The notes: generated from the letters alone by a model not told the origin. A stretch of 64,000 nt of DNA from JBBSJZ01 sp041739875 (GCA_041739875.1 JBGSNA010000153.1:1-64000), one strand, 5' to 3'. Numbered from the stretch's first letter, positions 15,433 through 25,419 are shown. Translations and numbers: made by a program.

Positions 15433-16377
15433 CTACTTCGACGGTAACCCAGCGATTGGCATTTCGACTTGGTAGAGCCCGGTTCTTGCTGTGACGTACA
15501 TCGTCTTTCTTTCAGCGCCTCCGAACGTCACGTTGGCTGGTTGCTCTGGAAACGCAATGAGCCCACGTGCCGAGCCATCGGCACCGAAGATTTGCACGCC
15601 AAGGTGTGTCGTGATGTAGAGGTTGCCTTCCACGTCCAACGCCATGCCGTCGCCGCCAGTGGCATCTATGCCAACAGGTTGCGCGAGCCGACAAAAGGTA
15701 CGACCTTCGCCCAGTCTTCCGGGTGCATCAACCGTGTAAACAAGCATCTCAGCTTGTCGACTGGGAATGACGTAAAGCGATTTGCCATCGGGTGAGAGTC
15801 CGATCCCGTTCGGCGCTGCGATATCGCCTGTCACCCGACTGACTTCACCGTTGGGAGCGATGTAGTAGACGGCTTGTTCACCCTGGGGCAGCGGTTCCGG
15901 TGCACGAAAGAGCGGGTCGGTGAAATAAATGCCTCCACCAGCATCGATCACGAGGTCGTTCGGTGCATTGAATCGTTTGCCATCGTAAGAGTTCGCGATC
16001 ACAGTCGCGGCACCATTCTTTGGGTCATAAACAACGACCCGTCCGTCCATTTGACATGCGAGTAACCTTCCATCCGCCGTCACGATCATCCCATTCGTGT
16101 GCATCGAATCCGTTGTGAGCACTTCAATTTTATTGTTGCTGCCCAATCGGTGAACGGCACTTTTGGGAATGTCGCTGAAGTACAACGCTTTTGAAGACTC
16201 ATCCCAGGCTGGACCTTCCGTGAATTCGAATTCGCCAGAAATGATCTCGACAACTCCGGTGGGTTGAATCGGATCCGCAGCGTCACCGCTAACCGCTCCC
16301 ACGATCGATGCGAGGCAACTGAAAACAATGCTGTATCGCCTAACCGCACGGAACCTAGGAATGAAACGTACGCACAT
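15433..16377 (-). CDS. exported SMP-30/gluconolactonase-like beta-propeller protein
   Basis: 314 residues. N-terminal signal peptide (basic RFIPRFRAVRR, hydrophobic YSIVFSCLASIVGAV, cleavage near DAADP). The rest fits the SMP-30/gluconolactonase/LRE six-bladed propeller: FEFTEGPAWDESSKALYFSDIP, NDLVIDAGGGIYFTDPL, and GDGMALDVEGNLYITTHLGVQIF. Metal-binding Glu (EGP), Asn (APND) and Asp (GDGMALD) positions are present. Likely a periplasmic lactonase acting on sugar lactones. Single gene, convergent with the SDR. Confidence 0.9.
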   Translation of the reverse strand: MCVRFIPRFRAVRRYSIVFSCLASIVGAVSGDAADPIQPTGVVEIISGEFEFTEGPAWDESSKALYFSDIPKSAVHRLGSNNKIEVLTTDSMHTNGMIVTADGRLLACQMDGRVVVYDPKNGAATVIANSYDGKRFNAPNDLVIDAGGGIYFTDPLFRAPEPLPQGEQAVYYIAPNGEVSRVTGDIAAPNGIGLSPDGKSLYVIPSRQAEMLVYTVDAPGRLGEGRTFCRLAQPVGIDATGGDGMALDVEGNLYITTHLGVQIFGADGSARGLIAFPEQPANVTFGGAERKTMYVTARTGLYQVEMPIAGLPSK

Positions 16378-16506
16378 GATGGAACTCCGATTCTCTCAGG
16401 GTCAAGGAGCAACTGTGGCATGAGCACGCCACTCAGTCGAGTTGCCATTCTAACGCGATTCGTGACCATTGCCCAAGGTTGCGCGAGTTGAGTCACTTGA
16501 GTTGAG

Positions 16507-18006
16507 TTACTCAAGCACTTCGCGACGTAAACGCGTCAGATACTCAAGCATTGGTCGGGGTTGATCGGCAGCGTTGATCAGTCCGGAGTGGCTATAGATA
16601 TGCGGCTCATTGTCCGCCCAGCCGTTCCAGATGATTCCGTGTACGACGTGCTTGGCAAGCAGCGTTCGAATCAGTTGACCACCGTGTTGGAGTTGCTCAA
16701 TCTCAGGCGACTTTTGAGACGCCATCGGCGCCAGAATCTCGCCGGGCGCGAGTGCATTCGCATCCAGCCCGCTTCCCCCAGGAACCGTCAATTGGACCAT
16801 CAACGGCATGCCGAGCGTGGCCCATCGATCAATCATTTGTCCGTAATCCACGGAGGATCTTGGCATCGTCCCCGCCGTTAGGTAGCCGACATTCGTTTCA
16901 AGGCCAATGCCAGCGAGACCGAGCCCGCTTCGAAGCAATGCGTCGGCAAAATGAAGTGGCGAAATGCCTTCACGGTGCTTGGCGAGATACTCACCAAAGG
17001 GCTGATCAAAGGTCATGATCGTCGGCACGTTCGGATCAAGTCGACGAATCGTTTGCAGCATCGAAACCGCAAGCCGCATGACTTGCTCGTCATCGAGATG
17101 CAAGGGCCCCGGCGTATTGAGCGCGGCGGCACAGTTCCATATTTGGACTGCGCCTCGGAACGTCGTTACCGTACGTTCGACATACGAGATGGCGGCATTC
17201 AGGAACGCATCAAAGTTATCTTCGAGCAAATACAACCAATGCGGCATCAATCGCTCACGAAAGTCGATGAGTGGTCCACCGATAATCTTCATTCCCTTGG
17301 ATTGGCACCATCGCACCGTTGCCCATGTATTCTCGTAATCAAATCGTCCAGCATCCGTCTCGATTTCCGGCCAACTCATTCGGATCGCAGCGGTATTGAA
17401 CGTTGATGCGAATAAGTCGCTATGCGAAGTTGATTTGGTTGGTGCTGGCGGTGTAATCGAAGCGCCAAACAGTGTGGTGATCTGGGGCTGGCGCTGCTTG
17501 CGAAACGAGATGGATTGGACTGCGTACGATTCGCCTAACTCCGACAGAGCACGTTCGAGAATCTCGATTGCCGCGATCGCGGCGGCACAACTGGCCTCCG
17601 CGTCATCCCGTTTTTGCGCCGCATCGAGAAAACGATTCGTGCCTTCATTGAGCAGCTCTTCAAACTTCTCGTTGAGCAACAAACCTTGTCGCTGCCAGGC
17701 GTCGGACTGGATCCGTGCGCGATAGCAACTTCCGCGAGCGAGTTCCAGCGTCAGCAAATGCGGTTGATCAAGCGGACGAAGGCTGCACGTACTCAGCGTG
17801 CGATAGCCAGAGCCTTCGACCGGGCACGTAAGAAACAGCTTCCCAGACGACTCGATGCCGCGGACGACGGTGAGTCGCTCGCCATCAAAGACGCTTTTGG
17901 ATTGCCAGGGTACACCCTCGATGCCACAGATATAGGCGTCTTTCCAGAGGGACCGTTCGATGAATGGCCGAGCTGCTGCGGGGACATCGAAATTGAACTG
18001 CCCCAT
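16507..18006 (-). CDS. GH10 (xylanase)-like protein lacking the canonical catalytic glutamates
   Basis: 499 residues from the ATG at 18006 (MGQFNFDV); a GTG 34 codons earlier (18108) is possible. The N-terminal 200 residues are a beta-rich accessory domain. The C-terminal part (about 225-490) follows the GH10 TIM barrel: MSWPEIETDAGRFDY (cf. MKWxxxEPxxGxF), WCQSKGMKIIGGPLI, FRGAVQIWNC, and the ending GIIWNGWADNEP...GLINAADQPRPMLEYL. Where GH10 enzymes have WDVVNE, this reads IWNCAAALN, and the nucleophile strand reads LMVQLTVPGG instead of xTELD. Both catalytic Glu therefore seem absent, pointing to a non-hydrolytic carbohydrate-binding role or another chemistry. No signal peptide is evident with this start. 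Confidence 0.75.
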   Translation of the reverse strand: MGQFNFDVPAAARPFIERSLWKDAYICGIEGVPWQSKSVFDGERLTVVRGIESSGKLFLTCPVEGSGYRTLSTCSLRPLDQPHLLTLELARGSCYRARIQSDAWQRQGLLLNEKFEELLNEGTNRFLDAAQKRDDAEASCAAAIAAIEILERALSELGESYAVQSISFRKQRQPQITTLFGASITPPAPTKSTSHSDLFASTFNTAAIRMSWPEIETDAGRFDYENTWATVRWCQSKGMKIIGGPLIDFRERLMPHWLYLLEDNFDAFLNAAISYVERTVTTFRGAVQIWNCAAALNTPGPLHLDDEQVMRLAVSMLQTIRRLDPNVPTIMTFDQPFGEYLAKHREGISPLHFADALLRSGLGLAGIGLETNVGYLTAGTMPRSSVDYGQMIDRWATLGMPLMVQLTVPGGSGLDANALAPGEILAPMASQKSPEIEQLQHGGQLIRTLLAKHVVHGIIWNGWADNEPHIYSHSGLINAADQPRPMLEYLTRLRREVLE

Positions 18007-18230
18007 AGCGATCGACTCACCCATTTTGTGCGGAAAAAGGTCCCAGCATTCCTGGCCAGGAAACCAACGATGTACAAACGCGACGCTCTCGCCGTCCGTC
18101 AAAGGCACTTATGGTAGTCCGTCGAGCCGGTCGGGGCGAGATGACAGACGCTTGCTCGGCGGGTCAGCTTTTGGCACAGTACCGATTCGCGATTTCGATA
18201 ACCCCCGAGACGGTCCCGCAACGAGACATC

Positions 18231-19109
18231 ATGTACCAATTTGACGACGCTGGTGCCCTCTTGAACACCCACTTGCCGCTGCCACGTCGAAGCGGCAAAG
18301 TCCGAGATGTCTATGACCTCGGGGATTCCCTGTTGATCGTCAGTACGGATCGGATAAGCGCTTTTGACTACATTTTGCCCTCTGGAATCCCTGAAAAGGG
18401 CAAGTTGCTCACGGCAATGAGCCAATTTTGGTTTGGATTGCTGCCGATGCGAAATCATCTTCGCAGCTCGGAGGTTCCTGCCAGTCTCAGCGAAGAGTTT
18501 GACACATCGCCGCTCGTGGGCCGTGTGATGGTCGTCGATAAGGCGGAAGTCGTACCGTTTGAATGCGTCGTTCGTGGTTATCTCGAGGGCAGCGGACTGA
18601 AGGAATACCAGCACAACCAAATGATTTGTGGCATCACACTTCCCGCGGGTCTGGTGCAGTGTGATCGATTGCCCGAGCCGATTTTCACGCCGGCAACGAA
18701 GGCTGAAACGGGGCACGACGAGAACGTGAGTTTCGAGCGGATGCAACATGACTTGGGGATCGAGCTTGCCCAATCGTTGCGTCGCGAAAGCCTCGCGATC
18801 TATACACAAGCAGCCAAACATGCCCAGCAACGCGGCATCTTGATTGCCGATACGAAATTCGAATTCGGCTTTGTCGATGGTGAGCTGACGCTGGTCGACG
18901 AAGTCCTCACGCCAGATAGCTCGCGGTTTTGGCCCGCCGCCGAATATGAAGCTGGGCGTGCCCAGTCCTCCTATGACAAACAATTCGTCCGCGAGTGGTT
19001 GTCACAATGCGGCTGGGACAAGAACAGTCCCCCGCCACCCCTTCCTGAGGAAATTCGCTTGCGAACGGCCGCCAAGTATCGTGAAGCTTTTGAACGCCTC
19101 ACGACTTAG
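18231..19109 (+). CDS. purC: phosphoribosylaminoimidazole-succinocarboxamide synthase (SAICAR synthetase)
   Basis: 292 residues. Signatures: RRSGKVRDVYDLG, STDRISAFDYILPSGIPEKG, VVRGYLEGSGLKEY, and VDEVLTPDSSRFWPA with PSSYDKQFVREWL. The enzyme joins CAIR with aspartate using ATP in purine synthesis. The ATG at 18231 matches the family start; the open frame extends upstream but without homology. About 292 residues is typical of the longer, yeast-like PurC form. It is divergent from the GH10-like gene and convergent with hemQ. Confidence 0.95.
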   Translation: MYQFDDAGALLNTHLPLPRRSGKVRDVYDLGDSLLIVSTDRISAFDYILPSGIPEKGKLLTAMSQFWFGLLPMRNHLRSSEVPASLSEEFDTSPLVGRVMVVDKAEVVPFECVVRGYLEGSGLKEYQHNQMICGITLPAGLVQCDRLPEPIFTPATKAETGHDENVSFERMQHDLGIELAQSLRRESLAIYTQAAKHAQQRGILIADTKFEFGFVDGELTLVDEVLTPDSSRFWPAAEYEAGRAQSSYDKQFVREWLSQCGWDKNSPPPPLPEEIRLRTAAKYREAFERLTT

Positions 19110-19171
19110 AGCCACGCAACTCATGACTTCGAACGAAGCCTGGCGATGAAGAAAATCGAGGAGCGAGGTTC

Positions 19172-20017
19172 CTATGCAAGCTGGCACTGGGTGAGGATTC
19201 CCATCGCATCCGACTTGTATCCGACATAGAACGGACCGAACTCAGCGTACTTGGCGCTCGCTTGGTCAAATCGCATTTTGTAGACGATTTCTTTAAGGTA
19301 CTCTGGATTGCGTGCCCAGAGCGTCACCATCCACTCCCAATCGTCGAGCCCCACGCCAACCGAGATCAATTGGCTCACGCGACCTGCGAACGCAATACCG
19401 CTCTGTGCGTGCTCGGCCATCATCGAGTTCCGACGACTGAATGGCTCCATGAACCAGTTCGCTCCCGGAACGCGACACTTGTTCATCGGATAGAAACACG
19501 CTGCTGGCCAATCGGGGAATTCCGGACGCAGCCGTTGCTCGTTCATCAGGGGCAATCGTCGCTCATACGCCGCAACCTTGGCGACTAATTCAGGCGAATC
19601 CGAGGGCGTTCCATCAGCAATGAGCCGCTCGCGATAACGCTCGATCGTGGGAACGTATTCGCTAACTTCGCTCATGGAAACAAAGGACCACGCGGGCTCG
19701 ATGTACTTACCCAAGCCAGGCCCAAGAATTTTCTGGTTGACGGCCTCCACCTTTGCCGGATTGGGATCCATGACCATCACGCCAAAGTCAGCTCGATGTC
19801 CGCTCGTCCAATACGACGCGAGCCGTTCGGGGTGCCCCTCACCAGCAAGTGAAAGTGCGTCGGCGAATTGACGTTGGAGAGCAGGGCTCAGCTTGGCGTC
19901 GATCACTTCACGCCGAAATCGATAGAAAAAATGTGAACAATGCCAGCCGTTTTCGGGAATCGTGGTCGGCTCGGGTTGCGGCGCGGAAGCCGGACGACCG
20001 GTCGGAGGAACATTCAT
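19172..20017 (-). CDS. hemQ: chlorite-dismutase family protein, coproheme decarboxylase-like (HemQ)
   Basis: 281 residues. Pattern of the Cld/HemQ family: HCSHFFYRFR near the start, GHRADFGVMVMDPNP, SEVSEY, FYPMNKCRVPGANWF, MAEHAQSG with the proximal heme His, and DDWEWMVTLWARNPEYLKEIVYKMRFDQASAKYAEFGPFYVG near the end. HemQ catalyses the last, H2O2-dependent step of coproporphyrin-route heme synthesis. ATG at 20017 is used; a GTG three codons upstream also exists. The first 25 residues are a Pro-rich extension. True chlorite dismutases are closely related, but the YPM(N)K segment favours HemQ. Confidence 0.88.
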   Translation of the reverse strand: MNVPPTGRPASAPQPEPTTIPENGWHCSHFFYRFRREVIDAKLSPALQRQFADALSLAGEGHPERLASYWTSGHRADFGVMVMDPNPAKVEAVNQKILGPGLGKYIEPAWSFVSMSEVSEYVPTIERYRERLIADGTPSDSPELVAKVAAYERRLPLMNEQRLRPEFPDWPAACFYPMNKCRVPGANWFMEPFSRRNSMMAEHAQSGIAFAGRVSQLISVGVGLDDWEWMVTLWARNPEYLKEIVYKMRFDQASAKYAEFGPFYVGYKSDAMGILTQCQLA

Positions 20018-20248
20018 CGAGGGCACAGCTTAAATGAAATTGGGCGTGGAAGATCGAAATCGAACCCCCTTATCCTAAAACGTTGGTGGGGAAACGACGA
20101 GGCGTCTGGTTGCGAGCCAGCTTTTCACTGGAGAAAGATTACTGACTTGTGATCTAGCCCCGTTGAGATCTCGACAATCTAGCTACAATACGAAGAACGT
20201 CGGCCTCATGGGTGTCGGCACTGTTTTATTGTCTCTCTAGGATCCCCG

Positions 20249-21118
20249 ATGAGTCTTGCGTCCCACTACGCAGAAAAGCGTTTGACGATCTCTTTCGAGC
20301 TTTTTCCGCCCAAAACCGAAGCCGGTGTTGAATCCCTGCTCGAAAACGTCGAGCGATTGCAGCAGTTCGACCCGAGCTACTTCACATGCACGTACGGCGC
20401 GGGGGGTTCGTCCCAAGCGGCGACTCTCGACGTGATCGAAAAAGTTCGCCAACTCACAGGCCTTCCCGTTGCCTCGCACCTCACCTGCGTTGGGTCGACC
20501 GTTGACCAACTTTGCAGCTACCTTGACGAAGCGCAACGTCGCGGCACGGACTACATCGTCGCACTCCGTGGGGACCCGCCCAAGGGGACGGAGACGTTCC
20601 AAGCCGTTGACGGTGGCCTTCGGTATGCCAACGAGCTTGTCTCGCTCATTCGCGAGCGGTACGACCATTTTGGGATCGCAGTTGCTGGGTATCCCGAAGT
20701 CCACCAAGAAGCCATGGATGCCAAATCGGACCTTGAGAATCTCAAGCGAAAGGTGGACGCTGGCGCGGACATCGTTGTGACGCAATTGTTTTACGACAAC
20801 GACGACTTTCTGCGGTTCCGCGACGACTGCGTCCGCGTTGGGATCAACATTCCGATCATCCCAGGCATCTTGCCGGTAACGAATTACAAGCAAGCACAAC
20901 GGATCGCATCGATGTGTAAAGCGAGAATTCCCTCAACGTTGGCCGATGCAATGAACGACAGCGAAGATGAAGATCGTCAATTCGATGTCGGCGTCGAGCA
21001 CGCTCGCCAGCAAACAATGCACCTCATCAAGAACGGTGTCGCTGGTATTCACTATTATGTACTCAACAAAAGCGACTCCGCCGAAAAGTTACTCGGCGGA
21101 CTTGAGATGGTCGGCTAG
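20249..21118 (+). CDS. metF: methylenetetrahydrofolate reductase
   Basis: 289 residues: ISFELFPPKTEAG with the catalytic Glu, TYGAGGSSQAATLDV, ASHLTCVGSTVDQL, YIVALRGDPPKG, and GADIVVTQLFYDNDDFLRF, IPGILPVTNYKQ. FAD enzyme reducing 5,10-methylene-THF to 5-methyl-THF for methionine synthesis. Normal length. Its stop overlaps the stop of the convergent TraB-like gene by 4 nt. Confidence 0.96.
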   Translation: MSLASHYAEKRLTISFELFPPKTEAGVESLLENVERLQQFDPSYFTCTYGAGGSSQAATLDVIEKVRQLTGLPVASHLTCVGSTVDQLCSYLDEAQRRGTDYIVALRGDPPKGTETFQAVDGGLRYANELVSLIRERYDHFGIAVAGYPEVHQEAMDAKSDLENLKRKVDAGADIVVTQLFYDNDDFLRFRDDCVRVGINIPIIPGILPVTNYKQAQRIASMCKARIPSTLADAMNDSEDEDRQFDVGVEHARQQTMHLIKNGVAGIHYYVLNKSDSAEKLLGGLEMVG

Positions 21119-22026
21119 TTGGACTGTAAGTCCCAAGCATCGAGCCACGTGGTCGTCGTCGCTTTCATAGAAAACTCTTGCTCAAGCCGCTCTGCCATGT
21201 CTGGCAAGTGGCCGGCACCGTAAAACACGGCAATGTTTTCTTTGCCCGCAGCAAGCTCTTCGTTTAGAATCTTGAATGCCTTGGCATTGCGGCCCTTGAT
21301 GAGCGTGTTCTCGCCATTCTCGTCGTCCATGCCGGCGGTCACGATCTCGATATCGACTAGTTGTCGAGCCATCGCTTGCTTCATCTTCTTCGGGCGGTCA
21401 TTGCTGAATAGAGCAAGCAGTACTCCCGCGTCGCCTCCCGTCGATGCTTGCGAGGCTAGCCCCGCTCCCATCATCCTCGCAATCATTTTCACAACGCTGT
21501 CGCCACGCCGCTCCAAGTCCTCAACGAATTCATCGGGGCTCATATCCGCGTGACGAAAATTCTTGGACATGTAATCAATCTTCTCGAGCTGGTACTCGAG
21601 ATTGAGCATATCCTTCATACCCGTCTGCATCGACGCCAAGACACTTCGACGCTGTTGCAAATCCTCGGGTCGAATTCGCGTGCCGTCTGGCGCGACCAAC
21701 TCGTAAAGCACCACGTCGTACTTTGCGAGCCGATCACTCAATTCACGGTAGTATTCTTCCTCGCCGATATGGACGACACCGACAAGGTCAACCACCCGAC
21801 CTTCATTGGGGCCGCCTTTGACGCCCTCATATCGCACGATCGCCGTTTGCATCGCTCGCGGCTTGCCAGCGTCTGTGTCGTCGATACGAGCGTAAAGCGG
21901 TATGTCGGACTTTTCCTCATTGCTGTTCGCAACGACGGACTCCGCCTCCACAACCGCCTGGGCTATCACGTCACTCGACCAGAGACCAGCGGCAACAAAA
22001 AAAACGAAAAAGTAAGTCAGACGCAT
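21115..22026 (-). CDS. exported TraB/GumN family protein
   Basis: 303 residues from the ATG at 22026 (CAAGG 9 nt upstream). A signal peptide (LTYFFVFFVAAGLWSSDVIAQA) leads a mature protein with the TraB/GumN pattern: VVDLVGVVHIGEEEYYREL, YDVVLYELVAPDG, and the C-terminal NIAVFYGAGHLPDMAERL. This family shares the erythromycin-esterase/TIKI-like fold with a metal site (GxxH ... GxxH), seen here as GVVH and GAGH, so a metalloprotease-like activity is possible. It is next to fliS at the end of the flagellar locus, but nothing shows a flagellar role. Confidence 0.85.
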   Translation of the reverse strand: MRLTYFFVFFVAAGLWSSDVIAQAVVEAESVVANSNEEKSDIPLYARIDDTDAGKPRAMQTAIVRYEGVKGGPNEGRVVDLVGVVHIGEEEYYRELSDRLAKYDVVLYELVAPDGTRIRPEDLQQRRSVLASMQTGMKDMLNLEYQLEKIDYMSKNFRHADMSPDEFVEDLERRGDSVVKMIARMMGAGLASQASTGGDAGVLLALFSNDRPKKMKQAMARQLVDIEIVTAGMDDENGENTLIKGRNAKAFKILNEELAAGKENIAVFYGAGHLPDMAERLEQEFSMKATTTTWLDAWDLQSN

Positions 22027-22084
22027 CGAATTGGCCTTGGGCAAAACGGAAGAATCGAGAACCGCCTTCCTTCAGGATAGGGTT

Positions 22085-22576
22085 TTATCCCTGCAAGTTC
22101 AAACCTGAGGCCATGGTTTGATTCATTCCCGAAACATCAGCAAGTATCGCGGCGGGTTGTTCGTTCGCACAGACCGCTCGCCAAGTCTCGGCATCAATCC
22201 GGAGAATTTCCTGGATCGAGTCGACTTTTCCAGCATCGCTGGTCACTTCAGCACGGACCAACTCTTGACACATGAACACATACAAGTCGGCGACTTGGGT
22301 GCACAACGTGTTGCCGTGATTAGCAACACCGCCAAGCAATTCACCAAGCAGGTCGAGTAAATGAATTGAATGTTCATTGGACCCTTGAACGCCCTCACGA
22401 TACTTGCGAGATAGCGATCCGGAAACTTCGATCGCACGGTCAATCAACATCAACCGAACTCGAGCAGGACTCGCCGAGCGAACCGCATTCTCGAGGTACT
22501 CGTCTCGTGCGTTACGGTGGCTGGACCCTGCCATATTCGGTCGACGCGGTGGGTAAGCCATTGAATCTTGTTGCAC
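22085..22576 (-). CDS. fliS: flagellar export chaperone FliS
   Basis: 163 residues. Typical FliS core: ARDEYLENAVRSASPARVRLMLIDRAIEVSG followed by a four-helix pattern (HSIHLLDLLGELLGG, VADLYVFMCQELVRAEV, SIQEILRIDAETWRAV). FliS binds the flagellin C-terminus in the cytosol and prevents premature polymerisation. GTG at 22576 is favoured (AGGA about 10 nt upstream); ATG at 22561 is the alternative. It is directly downstream of fliD, the standard fliD-fliS order. Confidence 0.92.
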   Translation of the reverse strand: MQQDSMAYPPRRPNMAGSSHRNARDEYLENAVRSASPARVRLMLIDRAIEVSGSLSRKYREGVQGSNEHSIHLLDLLGELLGGVANHGNTLCTQVADLYVFMCQELVRAEVTSDAGKVDSIQEILRIDAETWRAVCANEQPAAILADVSGMNQTMASGLNLQG

Positions 22577-22674
22577 TTTAAGAACATCCTTGAGGAAGAG
22601 CCATCGTCCTTGATGATTTCATAACACGAGCATGTCAGGCTTTCAATAAAAGCCTCGACGTGACGGCGTAAACG

Positions 22675-25419
22675 CTAATTTGAATTGCCGGTGATCGACG
22701 AGTACGATTGAATGCTATCCAACGCCGACTGGTTGGCTTGCAGCCTAGCGATCGCTACTTCACTAGCATTGTAGTTCCGAAGCAGCCGAGTTCGTTCGTT
22801 ATCAAGCCGCTTATTCATTGATGCAACACGTTCGTTGCCTCGCTGGATTGCCAACCCGAGACTTTCGGTACGATTGATTAGCAAACTTGAATTTGCACCT
22901 GCGATTCGGTTCGAGAGTTTCTCCAATTGCGCGATCGCGCCGGTATCTTCTTTCGTGAAAAACTCCGTCACAGCGTTGGGATCTTTCTCAATTGCTGCGA
23001 CAAGCTTATTCGCATCAAGAGTCAGTTTGCCTTGGTCGTTGAGCCGAATACCAACCGCGCTAAACGACTTGATGCTGCCAGCACCTCGAACTTGACCCGA
23101 AAGAAGCTGGCCGTAGTTCAAGTTAATCCGCAATGCTTCGCTGGTGCCGAACAGCAATCCGACTTCCTGGGTCTCCGCATTGAAAAAGGTCAGTGACGTG
23201 AGCTTGTCCACGAGCTTGTTGTACTGATCAACAATCGTTTGAGCGGCCTTGGTCACCGTATCGGGGTTTCTCTCAACCGTGATGTTGATTGAATCCTCAG
23301 AAAGCTGTTTGAGCGTTAATGATAACCCAGAGGTATCGTCTGTGATCACGCCGTCGACTGACGACAAAAAACGCTCGGGTCCGTTGTCCGTCGAAATGGA
23401 AACCAGTGCATTCTGGCCTCGAGATGTCGTGCCGATCGTGAATTCTGGTGCAGTCGAATCGACACTCAAACGGCCTGCGTCGCCGGCTCGCTTGCTCAGC
23501 AATTGCAACCGTGCAAGTCCGGTATCGTCCGTGATGATCGATGCCGTCGCAAAACGACTTGTTTCATTGATTCGCGAGACGATGGAATCAAGCGTGTCGG
23601 TTGCCGTGAATTCAAACGAATCCAGTTCCCCACCAACGATTGCACTGACCGATTCGCCGTCGATTGTCTGTGTTTTCGCCTCGCCCAGAATTCCGAGAGC
23701 CTTGGCAACGCCGGCGGCACCAAAGTCAACGACCTTCAATTTGCCACTGCCGCTCGCTTTATCAACAAGCTGGATACCGTCGCCGCGTTCATTGATTTTC
23801 GCTTCGACATCAATCGCCAACGCATTGATACCGTCAATCAATTCGCCGACCGTCGCGAACTGGGACACACCAAGGTTCACAGCACCGTTTTTGCCCAAGG
23901 AATCTGTGATCGTGAACGATCCAACTCCCGGGCCGCGGCCTTGATTCAGCGCCGTGATGCTCGTCGAACGATCAATGAACTGCCGATTCAAGCTGCGCCC
24001 GTCGACAATCGTATCCTCGGAGTCCGAAGCGATCCCCAAGGTCGACGCGGTCGCGTCGCTGGAGTCGACTTTAAAGTTCGCCGTTGTACCGCCTGATAGG
24101 TCACGAAGGCGGAGTCCCGTGCCACTATCATCGAGCCTGGCACTCAACTGCAAACCGCTCGCGTTGATCGCATCAGTAACTTGTTGAATCGTTTTTGCGT
24201 TCGAAAGATCGACCGAAGCCGTTGCTCCATCACGTGTTTGGAGATCAAGTGTTGTAAGTGGCCCCAACCCGCTGCCACCGCCCAAGTCTTCGAGCGCGGT
24301 ACCACGCAGCGGTTTGACGAAACTTCGAGACGCGATCTCTCCCGAGGAAGCGTCTCCATCCACACGCAGCGAACTCGCGACCGCCGCACCAGTACCATCC
24401 GAAAGCGAAAACGTACCAGCACCCGTCGTCAGGTCCTGGAAGACAATTCGATCTTTCTCGGCGGAAAGAGCTGCGGTGAATTTGCCATCGGCTTTGGCGT
24501 TGATTGCGTCAATCAACTCGCCGACGGTAGTCGGCGCCGTCGTACCAGTCGGGTTGAGATCGAGACTCAGCGAGGAGCCGTCCTTCAGAGAAACCTTCAG
24601 ATCAGAACTGGTTCCGAGCTTGACGCCAATACTCGCCAGCGAAGTTAATCTCGCCGTGGACGAGTTCGGCGGATTCAGGTCGGCGCCACTGGCAACATCT
24701 GCGGCAACATTGATCCCGTAAAGCCCAAGATCAGCCGCCGTTTCACTCTGGCCAATGTCCTCCACGCGTAAATTGGACGTTGCCGCGGCTCCCAGTTCAT
24801 TCAGGTCCTCGAGTGAAATGCGGTCGGCATCTGCTGTCGCGCGAATTCGGATCCCCGAAGTCGAATTGATCGTATCGATGACGTCATCAATCGTACGAGC
24901 CTTGGAAAGATTAACATCCGCTGTGTTTCCTGCGCGATCGGTGATCCGAATGCTGCCGCGTTCGACGCCGCGTCCTTGGTTAAGCTCGCTCAGAGAGGTC
25001 GTTTGCTCTAAGAACCCACCAGCGGCTATTTCAATTTTGCCTGAAACACCCAGAGGCGTCTTGGACGAGGCGAAACCTCGCTGTGATTGCGCCGTGTGCG
25101 TGGCCGCAAGTTGGACGGTACGAACCTCGTAACTTCCTGTCGCAGCACTGCTGGCGGCTTTGACTGAAAGAGCGTCGACGTTTGACGAAGTCGCCTTTCG
25201 AGCTTGAAACACATCCGCGTTGGAAAGCTGTTTCCCAGCGATTTGGACGCCAATCACCGAGGCCGTCAATTCAGCGAGCGCGTTCTGCTGCCGGCCGTAC
25301 TGCGCAATCTTCGCCTGCAGACGATCACGCGGTTGGCCGCTAAACGCGATCAACTGATCAACTGTGCTTTGAATGTTTGTGCCGGTAACGAGCCCGACAG
25401 ATGTTTGTAATCGCCCCAT
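22675..25419 (-). CDS. fliD: flagellar hook-associated protein 2 (filament cap), oversized
   Basis: 914 residues from the ATG at 25419; E. coli FliD has 468. The N-terminal D0 segment GRLQTSVGLVTGTNIQSTVDQLIAFS and C-terminal coiled D0 (RIAGANSSLLINRTESLGLAIQRGNERVASMNKRLDNERTRLLRNYNASE, interrupted by no stop) are those of FliD. The extra length comes from a middle region carrying repeated flagellin_IN-like units (xxxTIDDVIDTINST, TTVGELIDAINAK, KTIQQVTDAINAS, ATVGELIDGINAL, with LNQGRGV..GSIRITD between them). FliD caps the growing filament and folds flagellin. The repeats match those in FlgL and flagellin here, indicating shared surface-domain architecture. Confidence 0.93.
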   Translation of the reverse strand: MGRLQTSVGLVTGTNIQSTVDQLIAFSGQPRDRLQAKIAQYGRQQNALAELTASVIGVQIAGKQLSNADVFQARKATSSNVDALSVKAASSAATGSYEVRTVQLAATHTAQSQRGFASSKTPLGVSGKIEIAAGGFLEQTTSLSELNQGRGVERGSIRITDRAGNTADVNLSKARTIDDVIDTINSTSGIRIRATADADRISLEDLNELGAAATSNLRVEDIGQSETAADLGLYGINVAADVASGADLNPPNSSTARLTSLASIGVKLGTSSDLKVSLKDGSSLSLDLNPTGTTAPTTVGELIDAINAKADGKFTAALSAEKDRIVFQDLTTGAGTFSLSDGTGAAVASSLRVDGDASSGEIASRSFVKPLRGTALEDLGGGSGLGPLTTLDLQTRDGATASVDLSNAKTIQQVTDAINASGLQLSARLDDSGTGLRLRDLSGGTTANFKVDSSDATASTLGIASDSEDTIVDGRSLNRQFIDRSTSITALNQGRGPGVGSFTITDSLGKNGAVNLGVSQFATVGELIDGINALAIDVEAKINERGDGIQLVDKASGSGKLKVVDFGAAGVAKALGILGEAKTQTIDGESVSAIVGGELDSFEFTATDTLDSIVSRINETSRFATASIITDDTGLARLQLLSKRAGDAGRLSVDSTAPEFTIGTTSRGQNALVSISTDNGPERFLSSVDGVITDDTSGLSLTLKQLSEDSINITVERNPDTVTKAAQTIVDQYNKLVDKLTSLTFFNAETQEVGLLFGTSEALRINLNYGQLLSGQVRGAGSIKSFSAVGIRLNDQGKLTLDANKLVAAIEKDPNAVTEFFTKEDTGAIAQLEKLSNRIAGANSSLLINRTESLGLAIQRGNERVASMNKRLDNERTRLLRNYNASEVAIARLQANQSALDSIQSYSSITGNSN

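Noticed and set aside
18099..18983. 294-codon minus-strand frame opposite purC
   Set aside because: Antisense shadow of a certain purC gene.
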